Below, piece by piece: positions 35,201 through 42,953 of a stretch of DNA of 64,000 nucleotides. The DNA lies in contig JAHFQM010000008.1 of the NCBI GenBank assembly GCA_023266355.1, positions 62,001 to 126,000 of the forward strand. Direction: 5' to 3'. This DNA comes from Aquabacterium sp. GTDB taxonomy: Bacteria > Pseudomonadota > Gammaproteobacteria > Burkholderiales > Burkholderiaceae_C. Position 1 is the stretch's first letter, and each line of letters opens with the position of its first letter. Below the pieces are notes generated by a model. It saw only the letters and a program-made list of their open reading frames with translations. It was not told where the DNA came from and did not search any database. The position numbers were made by a program, and so were the translations under genes.

Positions 35201-36839
35201 CTTCGTCGCCCACCCAGGTGAAATCGTGCTCGACCGTCTGGCCCGTCTCGATCGCTTCCTGCATGTGCGGCTGGGCGTGGCCCAGCACCGACTTGCCGAG
35301 CGCCTGCTCGATGGAGCGCCCGACCACGCGGTCGCGCTGCAGCTTGAATTCGATCTCGGTGTAGCGGTTGATGGCCACCACGTTGAGGTTGACCGGGTCC
35401 AGCACGAACAGGCTGACGGGCAGGTTGCCCAGCAGGGCTTCGAGGAACTCGCGCTCCTGGTCGCGCACGTGCTCCTGGCTCTTGCGTTTGGTGATGTCGT
35501 TGAACAGGCAGACGTACTGGCTGCGCCCACCCGATTCGTCGAGCATCTGGATGGCGTCGATCTCGCCCCAGTAGCGGGTGGTGGTGCCAGTGCCCGGGCG
35601 GCCAGCCTCGTAAGACAGGCGGAAGGGCACACCGCGGGAGAGCTGGCCTTCCAGCTCGGCCACGACCTCGCCGTCAGACACCTCCTGTGCGAGCAACTCG
35701 GTCAGGCGGCGTCCCACAACCCGGGCCTCGTCCCAGCCGGTCAGGGCGACGAAGGCAGAGTTGATCCATTCGATGGTGCCGTGGCGGTCGGTGATGGCCA
35801 CGCCCGAGCTGATGCGCGAAGCGACCAGGGCCAGGCGGCCGAGATGCTCTGCGTGGCTGGCCATGCGCGCCAGATTGGCTTCGCGCTGGGCCACGAAACC
35901 CAGCTGGATGGCCGCGACGTCGAGCACGGGTTCCAGGTCAGGGTGAGTGTGGCGGGGGTCGTCGAACTCCAGCAGCGCCAGTGGCCAGCCCTCGATGGCA
36001 ATCGGCAGGGCCAGCACGCGCCGCGTGCCAGCGTCTCGCCAGGGCGTGGGTGCTGCCGTGGGCGGCACGTTCGGCGCGCCGGCTGGGGCCAAGGTGGAGG
36101 TCAGGTCAGATAGCACGGCGCGCAGGCTCACCAGGCATTGGCCCAGGGGGCGGTCGTCGCGGTGGGTGGTGGCAATGCTGCTGACGTCGATGATGTCGCT
36201 GCTGTCGGGGCCGCCGTCGGTCCAGGGACGCAAGAGCGCCGATTCGCCGTTCCAGCCTTCCACGCGCAGGGCGATCCAGGCGCGCGAGCCCAGGTGGGCG
36301 TGCAGGGCTTCACCGACCCGGTGCATGGCCTGCGCCAACGTGGTGGCGCTGCGTGCGTCTTCGGCGACCTGGCGCACCAGTGCCAGGAGGCTGGCCTGGC
36401 GCTCGGCGCGCTGGAGCGTCTCGATGTTGTCCGATGCGTCCAACTGGGGCACGGTGGTGGGGGCGCGGTCGTGGTCGGCGCGCAGCTCTTTGGCCACGGA
36501 CATGGCCGTGTGCGCTGGGGCCGGTGCGCGGCGTGCGGCCGCAGTCTGGGCCTGGGGGGCGCTGACCGGCGCTTCCGGCACGGTCGTGGGCAGAGACGAT
36601 GGCGAAGAGGACGGCGAGGACGACGGCGAGAAAGACGGGAACTGCGACGCAGGCGCAGGTGCCGTGCGCATGGGTGCGCCGTTGCGCGGCTCGCGGCGCC
36701 GACTGGCCAGGTAGCCAATGCCGGACGATGCCAGCACCGCCAGCGCCAGGCCAGCGCCGGCAGGGCCCCAGACAAAGCCTGCGGCCGACAGGGCTGCGAG
36801 GGCCAGCATCAGGGTCAGGGCTTTCCAGGGTGTGCGCAT
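32277..36839 (-). CDS. Large hybrid sensor histidine kinase with two receivers and Hpt
   Basis: Phosphorelay kinase of 1520 aa. Two N-terminal hydrophobic segments (residues 8-45) are followed by a Ser/Pro-rich linker, a GAF-like region (about 140-310), three PAS modules (about 325-715), HisKA with [18 protein letters not shown], HATPase with [13 protein letters not shown] and [19 protein letters not shown]1 ([14 protein letters not shown]), REC2 ([16 protein letters not shown]), a 170-residue Ala/Pro-rich linker and a C-terminal Hpt with [20 protein letters not shown]. The overall BarA/ArcB-like layout supports His-Asp-His-Asp relay onto the overlapping response regulator. A sigma-28-like promoter lies about 95 bases upstream. 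Confidence 0.93.
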   Translation of the reverse strand: MRTPWKALTLMLALAALSAAGFVWGPAGAGLALAVLASSGIGYLASRRREPRNGAPMRTAPAPASQFPSFSPSSSPSSSPSSLPTTVPEAPVSAPQAQTAAARRAPAPAHTAMSVAKELRADHDRAPTTVPQLDASDNIETLQRAERQASLLALVRQVAEDARSATTLAQAMHRVGEALHAHLGSRAWIALRVEGWNGESALLRPWTDGGPDSSDIIDVSSIATTHRDDRPLGQCLVSLRAVLSDLTSTLAPAGAPNVPPTAAPTPWRDAGTRRVLALPIAIEGWPLALLEFDDPRHTHPDLEPVLDVAAIQLGFVAQREANLARMASHAEHLGRLALVASRISSGVAITDRHGTIEWINSAFVALTGWDEARVVGRRLTELLAQEVSDGEVVAELEGQLSRGVPFRLSYEAGRPGTGTTTRYWGEIDAIQMLDESGGRSQYVCLFNDITKRKSQEHVRDQEREFLEALLGNLPVSLFVLDPVNLNVVAINRYTEIEFKLQRDRVVGRSIEQALGKSVLGHAQPHMQEAIETGQTVEHDFTWVGDEGERFVNARHFALRHSNGRPRLLISLVRDITASRQARADLEESERRFRELVESMDDAVYVSTEDRASFIYLSPRTHDLLGMTGDDIVAKPGSVRALIVPEDAEALAEQEALEHAGQPTDTLLRMQVPGKGLRWVRHRTRTRHLPDGQARIYGLVSDVTDDHGQALELQRARDMAEAASQAKSQFMANMSHEIRTPMNGILGMTELLLGTPLNDKQRRFAQAVYRSGESLLEIINDILDFAKIEAGKLELANSDFVLRTLVEDTLELMAPRAHEKGLELSFREQPGLPSVIHGDPLRLRQILTNLVANAIKFTEHGEVVVDIRRALGGNVIANEADLHAPVELEFMVRDTGIGIPSDVIPRLFSAFVQANVGMARRYGGTGLGLAISKQLVELMGGRIEAHSAPGVGSEFVFRVPVRVGDTQIDMAMLEEPKMPSFNVLVVDDNDTNRTVIENMLNAWGMNVTQAANGREALAILMAHPTQDADFDLALVDMNMPELDGLGLAEALRSSGRYRHLKMVLLSSVSSPDDVKRAQDVGFQRFVPKPLRKAELRQAILGISAELGGDHLQEVPRLNKAVLVVEDNPVNQEVCSQMLKRLGCEVRVASSALEGLRRLGEQRFDLVLMDIQMPGMDGVEALSWFRRGSNNRFTFLTPSDTPVIAVTANALEGDEQRFLSVGFDDYLSKPFRQSQLLKVLIEHTQAEGLPTDFVDTGAPAEDVVATEAPSAHAPVPPQAPATPASTPATDDPGDLNEPITVPMGLLDVPRPLSEAPMSPLAPQASPASAPVIAATSNSASGLTLAPLPPPFTAPEPPVAAATAPAPAHASAASHAPEPAAAPTAPAATNFAFDAKVALASATHPDNIFDAEALRRLRELDPRGDNRLFERVGKAFETSVGRLLPQLEDAFNVNDTAAIVHVAHTLKSSSASIGALKLSQLCAEIETMIRRQTGEDLSDRIREIPAETERVLAGLRLLLESER

Positions 36840-36932
36840 GGATGCGTTGTATGACTAAGGCCGGAAAAATGCACCGGCCAGCTGCAGGCAAATCAATGCT
36901 TCCCGACGGAAAATGTTGCGGGAATAAGGTGA

Positions 36933-36959
36933 CAATCGTCAGAAATCTCACGAACTTTA
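36933..36959 (-). promoter_or_regulatory. Candidate sigma-28 (FliA) promoter for the hybrid kinase operon
   Basis: On the minus strand TAAAGTTC, 11 bases, then GACGATTG. The enteric FliA consensus is TAAAGTTT-N11-GCCGATAA, so the match is 7 of 8 and 5 of 8 with the exact spacing and the CGAT core kept. Transcription would begin near 36926, leaving a leader of about 87 bases before the ATG at 36839. Confidence 0.55.
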
Positions 36960-37011
36960 ACGTGATCGTGAAAAGCGGAGCCAGCAGAAGAAACCCCGTT
37001 TCATCCCTCCT

Positions 37012-37017
37012 TACAAT
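37012..37017 (+). promoter_or_regulatory. -10-like hexamer next to the histidine kinase start
   Basis: TACAAT lies only seven bases before the ATG at 37025. If used, the transcript would begin at or next to the start codon. No good -35 is visible 16-18 bases upstream, and no Shine-Dalgarno precedes the ATG. Confidence 0.3.
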
Positions 37018-37024
37018 CTTTTGA

Positions 37025-38086
37025 ATGCACAGCCCTCACGATTTGTCATCCGGTTTGGATGCCGCCAAGCGGCAGATTCACGCCGGAACCGGATTCTGGT
37101 GGGCAGCGGGTATCTTGGTGCTGCTCGGGCTGAGCCTGACCGAAGCGCCCGCCTGGGCCCATGTGCTGGCAGCGGGTGTGTGGGTGCAAGGCGTTTGGCT
37201 GGCTCGCATTTGGCAACAGCAGGCTCAGCGTCCGCCCGCGGACGCCCCGATGGCCGAAACCTTGCCGGCATCGGTGGCCCATCCAGGCCCTGACATCGCT
37301 GACAACCTCATGGAAGCGCCTGTGGCGCCAGACACACAAGGTCTTGCAGCAAGCCATGCCGACCCAGGCCCGGAGGTCGCGCGCGATGTCGAGCAAGACA
37401 TGCTGCGCTATGCCCTGTCGCATGACTTGCGCGCGCCGCTGCGCGTCATCGACGGTTTTACCCGCATCGTCAAGGAAGATTACGGCCGCCACCTGGACCG
37501 CCTGGGCCAAGACCACCTGGACCGCGTTCTGGCGGCCTCGGCCCGCATGAACGGCATGATCGATGCCGTCCTGGCCCAGGCCCAACTGGCCGGTGCCTGC
37601 CTGGCCCGCGAAGACATCGACCTCAGTGCCCTGGCCCGCGAGGTCGGGGCCGAGTTGCTGGCCTTGCAGGCCGATGCGCAAGGCGTGCAATTGCAGGTTG
37701 CCGACGGTCTGCGTGCGCAAGCCGACGCCCAACTGGTGCGGCGCGTGCTGGAAAATCTCTTGGGCAACGCTTTGAAATACAGCGCCAAAGTGAGCGAGCC
37801 CCGGGTGGAGCTGGGTTGCATGCCTGCCACAAACCCACCCGTGTATTTCGTGCGCGACAACGGCGCCGGGTTTGACATGCAGCACGCCGACAAGCTGTTC
37901 GGCATGTTCCAGCGCTTGCACAGCGCCAAGGATTTTCCGGGCACGGGCGTCGGCCTGGCCGGGGTGCGCAACATCATCCGCCGCCACGGTGGCCGGGTGT
38001 GGGCAGAGGCCCAGCCGGGCCAAGGCGCGTGTTTTTACTTCACCTTGATCGGCACGGTCGAGGCGCAGCGTTCCGCGGCGGGTTGA
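37025..38086 (+). CDS. Membrane sensor histidine kinase
   Basis: Kinase of 353 aa with two N-terminal hydrophobic stretches (residues 20-60), a short linker with no sensor domain, HisKA (phospho-His in RYALSHDLRAPLRVIDGF) and HATPase with NLLGNALKYSAK, VRDNGAGFDMQHADKLFGMF and FPGTGVGLAGVRNIIRRHGG. The catalytic core resembles that of bacteriophytochrome-type kinases, with the LFGMFQRLHSAKDFPGTG signature. The sensing part is probably the membrane region itself. It is divergent from the hybrid kinase and convergent with the ANTAR regulator. No cognate receiver is coded with it, so it may act on a regulator elsewhere. The start lacks a ribosome binding site. Confidence 0.88.
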   Translation: MHSPHDLSSGLDAAKRQIHAGTGFWWAAGILVLLGLSLTEAPAWAHVLAAGVWVQGVWLARIWQQQAQRPPADAPMAETLPASVAHPGPDIADNLMEAPVAPDTQGLAASHADPGPEVARDVEQDMLRYALSHDLRAPLRVIDGFTRIVKEDYGRHLDRLGQDHLDRVLAASARMNGMIDAVLAQAQLAGACLAREDIDLSALAREVGAELLALQADAQGVQLQVADGLRAQADAQLVRRVLENLLGNALKYSAKVSEPRVELGCMPATNPPVYFVRDNGAGFDMQHADKLFGMFQRLHSAKDFPGTGVGLAGVRNIIRRHGGRVWAEAQPGQGACFYFTLIGTVEAQRSAAG

Positions 38087-38133
38087 TCACCGGGCGTGGG
38101 TGGCCGCCAATGTCAATGCCTTGACGCTCACGC

Positions 38134-38883
38134 TCAGAGTGAGCCGAGGCCGGCCAGCACTTCCTGGGCATTGATCAGGCGTTCGCACACCGCGGCCACG
38201 CTCAGGTTTTCCTGGCGGGCTTGCAGCGAGAGCTTGTCCAGGGCCTGGCGGCGCGTCAGCGAATGGCGGTGCATCACCAGGCCGATGGCGATGGCCACGG
38301 TGGCGGTGAGCGGATCTGCGCTGGTGGCGGGTGCGGTGGCTGCCGGGGCAGAAGGCGTGGCAGCAGGCGCTTTGCTGGCCTCGCTGAGAGGCGCTGACGC
38401 TGGCGTGGCCACGGTGGCACCTGCCGGGTTGGCAGCGCTTGCCTGAACCGCAGAATCGGTCGAAGAGGCAGAAGCTGCCAATGCGGCATGGGCGGCCGCG
38501 GCCGCTTGGGCCTTGGGCCGGTTGGCAAAGGCGGCTTCCACGGCCGGCACGATTTGCTGGATGTCCAGGGGCTTGACCAGGTAGGTCAGCGCGCCGAGCT
38601 CCTTGACCTGCTTGATGGTGCCTTCGTCGGCAAAGGCCGACAGGAACATGAAGGGCGTCTGGAGGTACTCGCGCAGGTAGGCGGCCACGTCGAAGCCGGA
38701 CTTGCCTTCCATGCGGATGTCGAGCAAGGCCAGTTCGGGCCGGTGCTCGCGCGCCAGCAGGATGGCGTCGTCGCCGTTGTCGGCATCGATGACCTCGAAG
38801 CCGGCCTGCGACAGCCCGTGCGTCAACGTCGCCAGCACCAGCCGGTCGTCGTCCACCACCAGGATTTTGCCTTTTTGATTCAC
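38134..38883 (-). CDS. Response regulator with ANTAR RNA-binding domain
   Basis: Regulator of 249 aa. The receiver (1-122) has acidic D11-D13, phospho-acceptor D55 in LALLDIRMEGKSG and the conserved lysine in LVKPLD. A 65-residue linker (125-190) is almost only Ala, Ser, Thr and Pro. The C-terminal ANTAR domain (192-246) matches the family (AIAIGLVMHRHSLTRRQALD, then VAAVCERLI). ANTAR regulators such as EutV, NasR and AmiR bind RNA hairpins and prevent transcription termination. It lies 85 bases downstream of a HisKA_2 kinase, the usual partner type. In EutV-like proteins the linker is coiled-coil rather than Ala/Pro-rich. Confidence 0.9.
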   Translation of the reverse strand: MNQKGKILVVDDDRLVLATLTHGLSQAGFEVIDADNGDDAILLAREHRPELALLDIRMEGKSGFDVAAYLREYLQTPFMFLSAFADEGTIKQVKELGALTYLVKPLDIQQIVPAVEAAFANRPKAQAAAAAHAALAASASSTDSAVQASAANPAGATVATPASAPLSEASKAPAATPSAPAATAPATSADPLTATVAIAIGLVMHRHSLTRRQALDKLSLQARQENLSVAAVCERLINAQEVLAGLGSL

Positions 38884-38968
38884 GCGGGGCCTGTGTTGCT
38901 GGGGCGAGCCTTCAAATGTGCCGCCGAATGGTGCAGTTTACTGCGAGTCGTTCAACAGCAAAACCCCC

Positions 38969-41590
38969 TCATTGGGGCCACAGCGTGATCTGGTGGCCTG
39001 CGGGCTCGCCGGTCATGGGGGCCACGGGAGGGGGCAGCAGGGTGATGCCGGGCGGGATGAGCTCGATGCGGGTGAGCACGTCTTCGCCGTCTTGCTGGAT
39101 GCTCAGCTTGGCGCTGCGGCGCGGCAGCAGGGCGCGCACCAGGCCCAGCCCGGAGACGCCACCGGGCACGCGGTCCAGGCTGAAGCCTTCGGGCAAGCGC
39201 CCCGGGCTGCGGATGTCGATGCGCACGCCTTGCTCGTTGGCCGCCATGACGCAACGCAGCGCCTGCATGCCGACGCCGTGCTTGTGCGCGTTGGTCAGCA
39301 GCTCGTTGAGGCTCAGCGCGATGGGGATGGACTCGGCTTCGGGCAGCTGCCAGTCGCCGGCCAGGTTGCCTTCGACGGCGAGCTGGATGGCGCGCCCGAA
39401 GGTGCGCTGCACGGACAGGGAGATGGCCTCGACCACGGATTTCAATCGCAGAGGCCCGCCGGCGCCCACCTGCAGGCCATAGACCTGGGCGATGGCCTGC
39501 ACCTGGCCGACCACCTCCGAGATGGCCGAGGCCACCTCGGGCTTGCGCGCGGCGATCTGCTGCAGCAGGCCGGCCACGCCCTGGAGGTTGTTCTTGATGC
39601 GGTGGTGCACTTCGCGCACCAGCATCTCGCGCTGGGCGATGGCGGCTTCCAGACGCGCCTGTTCGGCCGCGCGCTGCTCGGTGATGTCGGAGGCCACCAG
39701 CAGCAACTGGTCGGCCACTTCGCCCTCGGCGGCCAGCGGCAGGTAGTTGATGTCCCAGATCTGCAAGCCGTTGCGGCCGGGCACGCTGTGCTCGCGGTGC
39801 AGGGGCTTGCCCTTGTCCAGGGCGCTTTGCATGTCGGCGCGCATCAGCCGGGCGCGGTCTGGGGGGTAAATGCCTTCGGGCGGCTGGTCCAGGGCCTTGA
39901 GCACGTCCGCGCCCAGGAAGGGTGCGGCGGCTTCGTTGGCTTGCAGCAGGGTCAGCTCGTGGGCGTCGATGAGCTGGATGCCCATGGGCGCCATCTTGAT
40001 GATGCGCTGCAGCGTGGCCTGGGCTTCGGCGGAGTCTGCCTCGGCCTGGCGGCGCCGGTCGATGTCCAGCAGGGCGTAGGTGGCCTGGCGCTGGCCGAGT
40101 TCGTCCAGTGTGACCACGGCGTTGCCCACCACCCAGAAGACGCGGCCGTCGCGGCCCATGACCTGGCACTCGAAGGTGTGGGACTGGCCGTCTTGCAGCT
40201 CGTCGAGGTAGTCGGTCAGGCGGAAGGGGTGGTCGAGGTCGGGCGTGGCGACGGTGCTCAGGGGCTGGCCCACGAAATCGGCCAGGTCGCCCGCGAACAT
40301 GCGCCGTGCCGAGCGGTTCATCCAGGCGATGCCGTGCACGTCGATGGTGACTATGCCGACGAAGACCGAATCGAGGATGGCGCGGGTGCGGTCGGCCTGC
40401 AGCGTCAGGTTCCACTCGGCGCGGTGGCGGTCATCGACGTTCACGAAAGAGGCGATGAAGCCTTCTTCCGGGCGCACCGGGTTGACCAGGCGCATCGCGA
40501 CTTCGGCCCACAGCGGCAGGCCGGTGCGGGTGACGCGCAGGGCCCGCTCGCCTTGCCAGTGGCCCAGGCTGCGCAGCACGCTGTTGACGTCGGCGTCGGT
40601 GTTGAGGTCCACCTCGCTGGCATAGAGGTCGATGAGGGCGCGGCCGGTGAGGTCGGCATCGGACTCGCCAATGAGGTCGGACAGGGCCGGGTTGGCGCTC
40701 TGGATGTGGCCGTCGCGCACGAAGGCGATGCCCACGCCTGAGAGCGAGAACATCAGGTTGCGGTCGCGGCCCAGGGCGTCGAGCTCGACCTGCTGGGCAC
40801 GGATGCGGGTGATGTCCGAGAGCACGGCGATGACTTCGAGCGGGTCCAGCGAGGTGCCGATGCGGCGCACCGACAGTGCGTACCAGCGCGTGGCGTGGCC
40901 GGGCAGGACGATTTCGAGCTCGGTTTCGTACTGGCCGTGTCGCTGCACTTCCAGCGCGGACTCGGTCACGGCGCGGTCGATGCGCGGGTCCATGGCGAGC
41001 AGTTCGGAGAGCTTCTGGCCGACCATGCTGCCCGATGACAGCCCGAGCATGCGCTCGAAGCGGCGGTTGCAGCGCACCAGCACGTCGTCGCGCAGGTAGG
41101 CGATGCCGGAGGGCGTGCTTTCCAGGATGGTGGACAGTTCGTGCAGCAGCTGGGCCTGGTCGGGCACGGGCGCGGCGTCGGCGTCCGAGGTGATGCCGCG
41201 GGTGCCCAGGGCCGAAGGCGCGTCCAGGCTTTCGCGGATGGCGCACAGGAAGCGGCGGGCCTGCTCCGGGTTGACCTGGGCGTGGGTCCAGATCTGGCTG
41301 CGCAGCGTGGCCGGTGCCTGGCCTGCGCGGGCTTGCGGCACCTGGCTTTGCAGGGGGCTGTCTTCGGGGCCCAGGGCCAGCAGGGTCAGGGGCGCGTCCC
41401 AGCTGCACAGGCGTTGCAGGGCCTGGGGGCAATCGGACAGCCTGCTGCCGGCCGGTGTGGCATAGCCCAGCAAGGCGCTGAGGGCCGAGTTGCTGCGCAG
41501 CACGCGGCCGTGCTCGTTGAACTCGATCAGGGCCATGGGCACGAGGTCGAACCAGGCGTCGTCGGTGTGCAGCAGAGAGGTGGGGGCCAT
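38969..41590 (-). CDS. Multi-PAS sensor kinase with HisKA_2 domain
   Basis: Soluble kinase of 873 aa. About five PAS-type modules fill residues 10-660 (for example MALIEFNEHGRVLRSNSALS and FVGIVTIDVHGIAWMNRSAR). The C-terminus is a HisKA_2 dimerisation domain with the phosphorylated His in VREVHHRIKNNLQGVAGLL and a compact HATPase with ALSLNELLTNAHKHGV and GVSGLGLVRALLPR. This H-box type belongs to the EutW/PdtaS class, which phosphorylates ANTAR regulators. No membrane helix is visible, so ligands or redox state are probably sensed in the cytosol. It lies 42 bases after apbC on the same strand and upstream of the ANTAR gene. Confidence 0.9.
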   Translation of the reverse strand: MAPTSLLHTDDAWFDLVPMALIEFNEHGRVLRSNSALSALLGYATPAGSRLSDCPQALQRLCSWDAPLTLLALGPEDSPLQSQVPQARAGQAPATLRSQIWTHAQVNPEQARRFLCAIRESLDAPSALGTRGITSDADAAPVPDQAQLLHELSTILESTPSGIAYLRDDVLVRCNRRFERMLGLSSGSMVGQKLSELLAMDPRIDRAVTESALEVQRHGQYETELEIVLPGHATRWYALSVRRIGTSLDPLEVIAVLSDITRIRAQQVELDALGRDRNLMFSLSGVGIAFVRDGHIQSANPALSDLIGESDADLTGRALIDLYASEVDLNTDADVNSVLRSLGHWQGERALRVTRTGLPLWAEVAMRLVNPVRPEEGFIASFVNVDDRHRAEWNLTLQADRTRAILDSVFVGIVTIDVHGIAWMNRSARRMFAGDLADFVGQPLSTVATPDLDHPFRLTDYLDELQDGQSHTFECQVMGRDGRVFWVVGNAVVTLDELGQRQATYALLDIDRRRQAEADSAEAQATLQRIIKMAPMGIQLIDAHELTLLQANEAAAPFLGADVLKALDQPPEGIYPPDRARLMRADMQSALDKGKPLHREHSVPGRNGLQIWDINYLPLAAEGEVADQLLLVASDITEQRAAEQARLEAAIAQREMLVREVHHRIKNNLQGVAGLLQQIAARKPEVASAISEVVGQVQAIAQVYGLQVGAGGPLRLKSVVEAISLSVQRTFGRAIQLAVEGNLAGDWQLPEAESIPIALSLNELLTNAHKHGVGMQALRCVMAANEQGVRIDIRSPGRLPEGFSLDRVPGGVSGLGLVRALLPRRSAKLSIQQDGEDVLTRIELIPPGITLLPPPVAPMTGEPAGHQITLWPQ

Positions 41591-41632
41591 GGTGATGCGG
41601 TGGCGGCAGGCGCGACAGACGAGGGCGGGGGC

Positions 41633-42763
41633 TCAGTCGGCCTGGGGCTTGGGCTGCACGGACACGCCGGGCATCTTGCCGGTGTAATCCTTGGGCAGCA
41701 GGGCCAGGCCGGCGCCCAGCTTGCGGGCCATCTCGCGGTAGAGGTCCGCAACTTTGCTGTCAGGGGCGGCGACCAGGGTGGGGCGGCCGCTGTCGGCCTG
41801 CTCGCGGATGCCCAGGTCCAGCGGCATCGAGCCCAAGAGCGGCACGCCACAGGCCTCGGACAGGCGCTCGCCGCCATGCTGGCCGAAGATGTGTGCCTCG
41901 TGGCCGCAGTTCGGGCAGTGGTAGACCGCCATGTTCTCGACGATGCCCAGCACCGGCACGCTGACTTTTTCGAACATCTGCAGGCCCTTCTTGGCGTCGA
42001 GCAGGGCGATGTCTTGCGGCGTGGTGACGATGACGGCCGCGGTCAGCGGCGCGCGCTGGCTGATGCTCAGGTGGATGTCGCCGGTGCCGGGGGGCAGGTC
42101 CACGACGAGGTAGTCGAGCGGTGCGCCCGGCGCGCCCCAGTTGCTCAGGCGCAGCATCTGGTCGAAGGCCTGGGTGGCCATGGGGCCGCGCCAGATGGCG
42201 GGGGCCTCACCGTCGATCAGCAGGCCAATCGACATCATCTGCAGGCCGTGGTTGACCGGCGGGGTGATGGTCTTGCCGTCCGGGCTGTCGGGCTTGCCGC
42301 TCACGCCCATCATCAGGGGTTGGCTGGGGCCGTAGATGTCGGCATCGAGCAGGCCCACCGTGGCGCCTTCGGCCGCCAGGGCCAGGGCCAGGTTGACGGC
42401 GGTGGTGCTCTTGCCCACACCGCCCTTGCCGGATGCCACGGCCACGATGTTCTTCACGCCGGGCAGCAGGGCCTGGCCGCGCATGGCCTGGTGGGCCACG
42501 ACCTGGGTGGACCAGTTCACCTCGACGCGCTCGATGCCGTCCAGGCCTTGCAAGGCAGATTGCACCAGCGCGGTGTAGGCCGGCCATTGCGACTGCGCGG
42601 GGTAGCCCAGGGCGATGTCCACCTGCGCCACGCCGTTGACCACCGACAGGTGCTTGAGCTGGCGGGTGGACACCCAGTCTTTGCCGGTGAGCGGGTCGAG
42701 GACCCCACTGAGGGCGCTCTGGGCATTTTGGGCTGCGGCGGAGGCGGGAGTTGCGGCGTTCAT
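41633..42763 (-). CDS. apbC: Iron-sulfur cluster carrier ATPase ApbC/Mrp
   Basis: P-loop ATPase of 376 aa that binds and transfers iron-sulfur clusters. An N-terminal DUF59/MIP18-like domain (about residues 18-95) precedes the ATPase, with the deviant Walker [21 protein letters not shown] and [28 protein letters not shown] is Walker B-like. The cluster-binding CPNC lies in [15 protein letters not shown]. Length agrees with the family. It is divergent from metG with 190 bases between starts, the common arrangement in proteobacteria. The kinase gene 42 bases downstream may be read from the same promoter. Confidence 0.96.
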   Translation of the reverse strand: MNAATPASAAAQNAQSALSGVLDPLTGKDWVSTRQLKHLSVVNGVAQVDIALGYPAQSQWPAYTALVQSALQGLDGIERVEVNWSTQVVAHQAMRGQALLPGVKNIVAVASGKGGVGKSTTAVNLALALAAEGATVGLLDADIYGPSQPLMMGVSGKPDSPDGKTITPPVNHGLQMMSIGLLIDGEAPAIWRGPMATQAFDQMLRLSNWGAPGAPLDYLVVDLPPGTGDIHLSISQRAPLTAAVIVTTPQDIALLDAKKGLQMFEKVSVPVLGIVENMAVYHCPNCGHEAHIFGQHGGERLSEACGVPLLGSMPLDLGIREQADSGRPTLVAAPDSKVADLYREMARKLGAGLALLPKDYTGKMPGVSVQPKPQAD

Positions 42764-42909
42764 GCGGTACGGCGGGAGGTGGGGCGCAGCGAAAGGTGCG
42801 CCTTGGATGTGCGTCTTTGTAACCGTTCAGTCTAGCCGGGAACGCCTCCGAGCACGACAGGGCCCGCCCCGATGCCCCCCAAAGGCGTGTGGCGCCGGCG
42901 CCGCCAGCC

Positions 42910-42915
42910 TAAAAT
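42910..42915 (+). promoter_or_regulatory. Possible -10 element of metG
   Basis: TAAAAT lies 38 bases before the metG ATG; a good -35 is not seen at the expected distance. The intergenic stretch 42764-42953 otherwise holds GC-rich palindromic sequence (around 42870-42905) and no gene. Confidence 0.35.
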
Positions 42916-42953
42916 CGCGGTTTGCCCTGCGGCCACCCCGGACTCCCCACACC

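Noticed and set aside
38126..38144. GCTCAC-GTGAGC hairpin as terminator of the small kinase or ANTAR gene
   Set aside because: It overlaps the ANTAR stop codon, has only a 6-bp stem and no T-tract on either strand.
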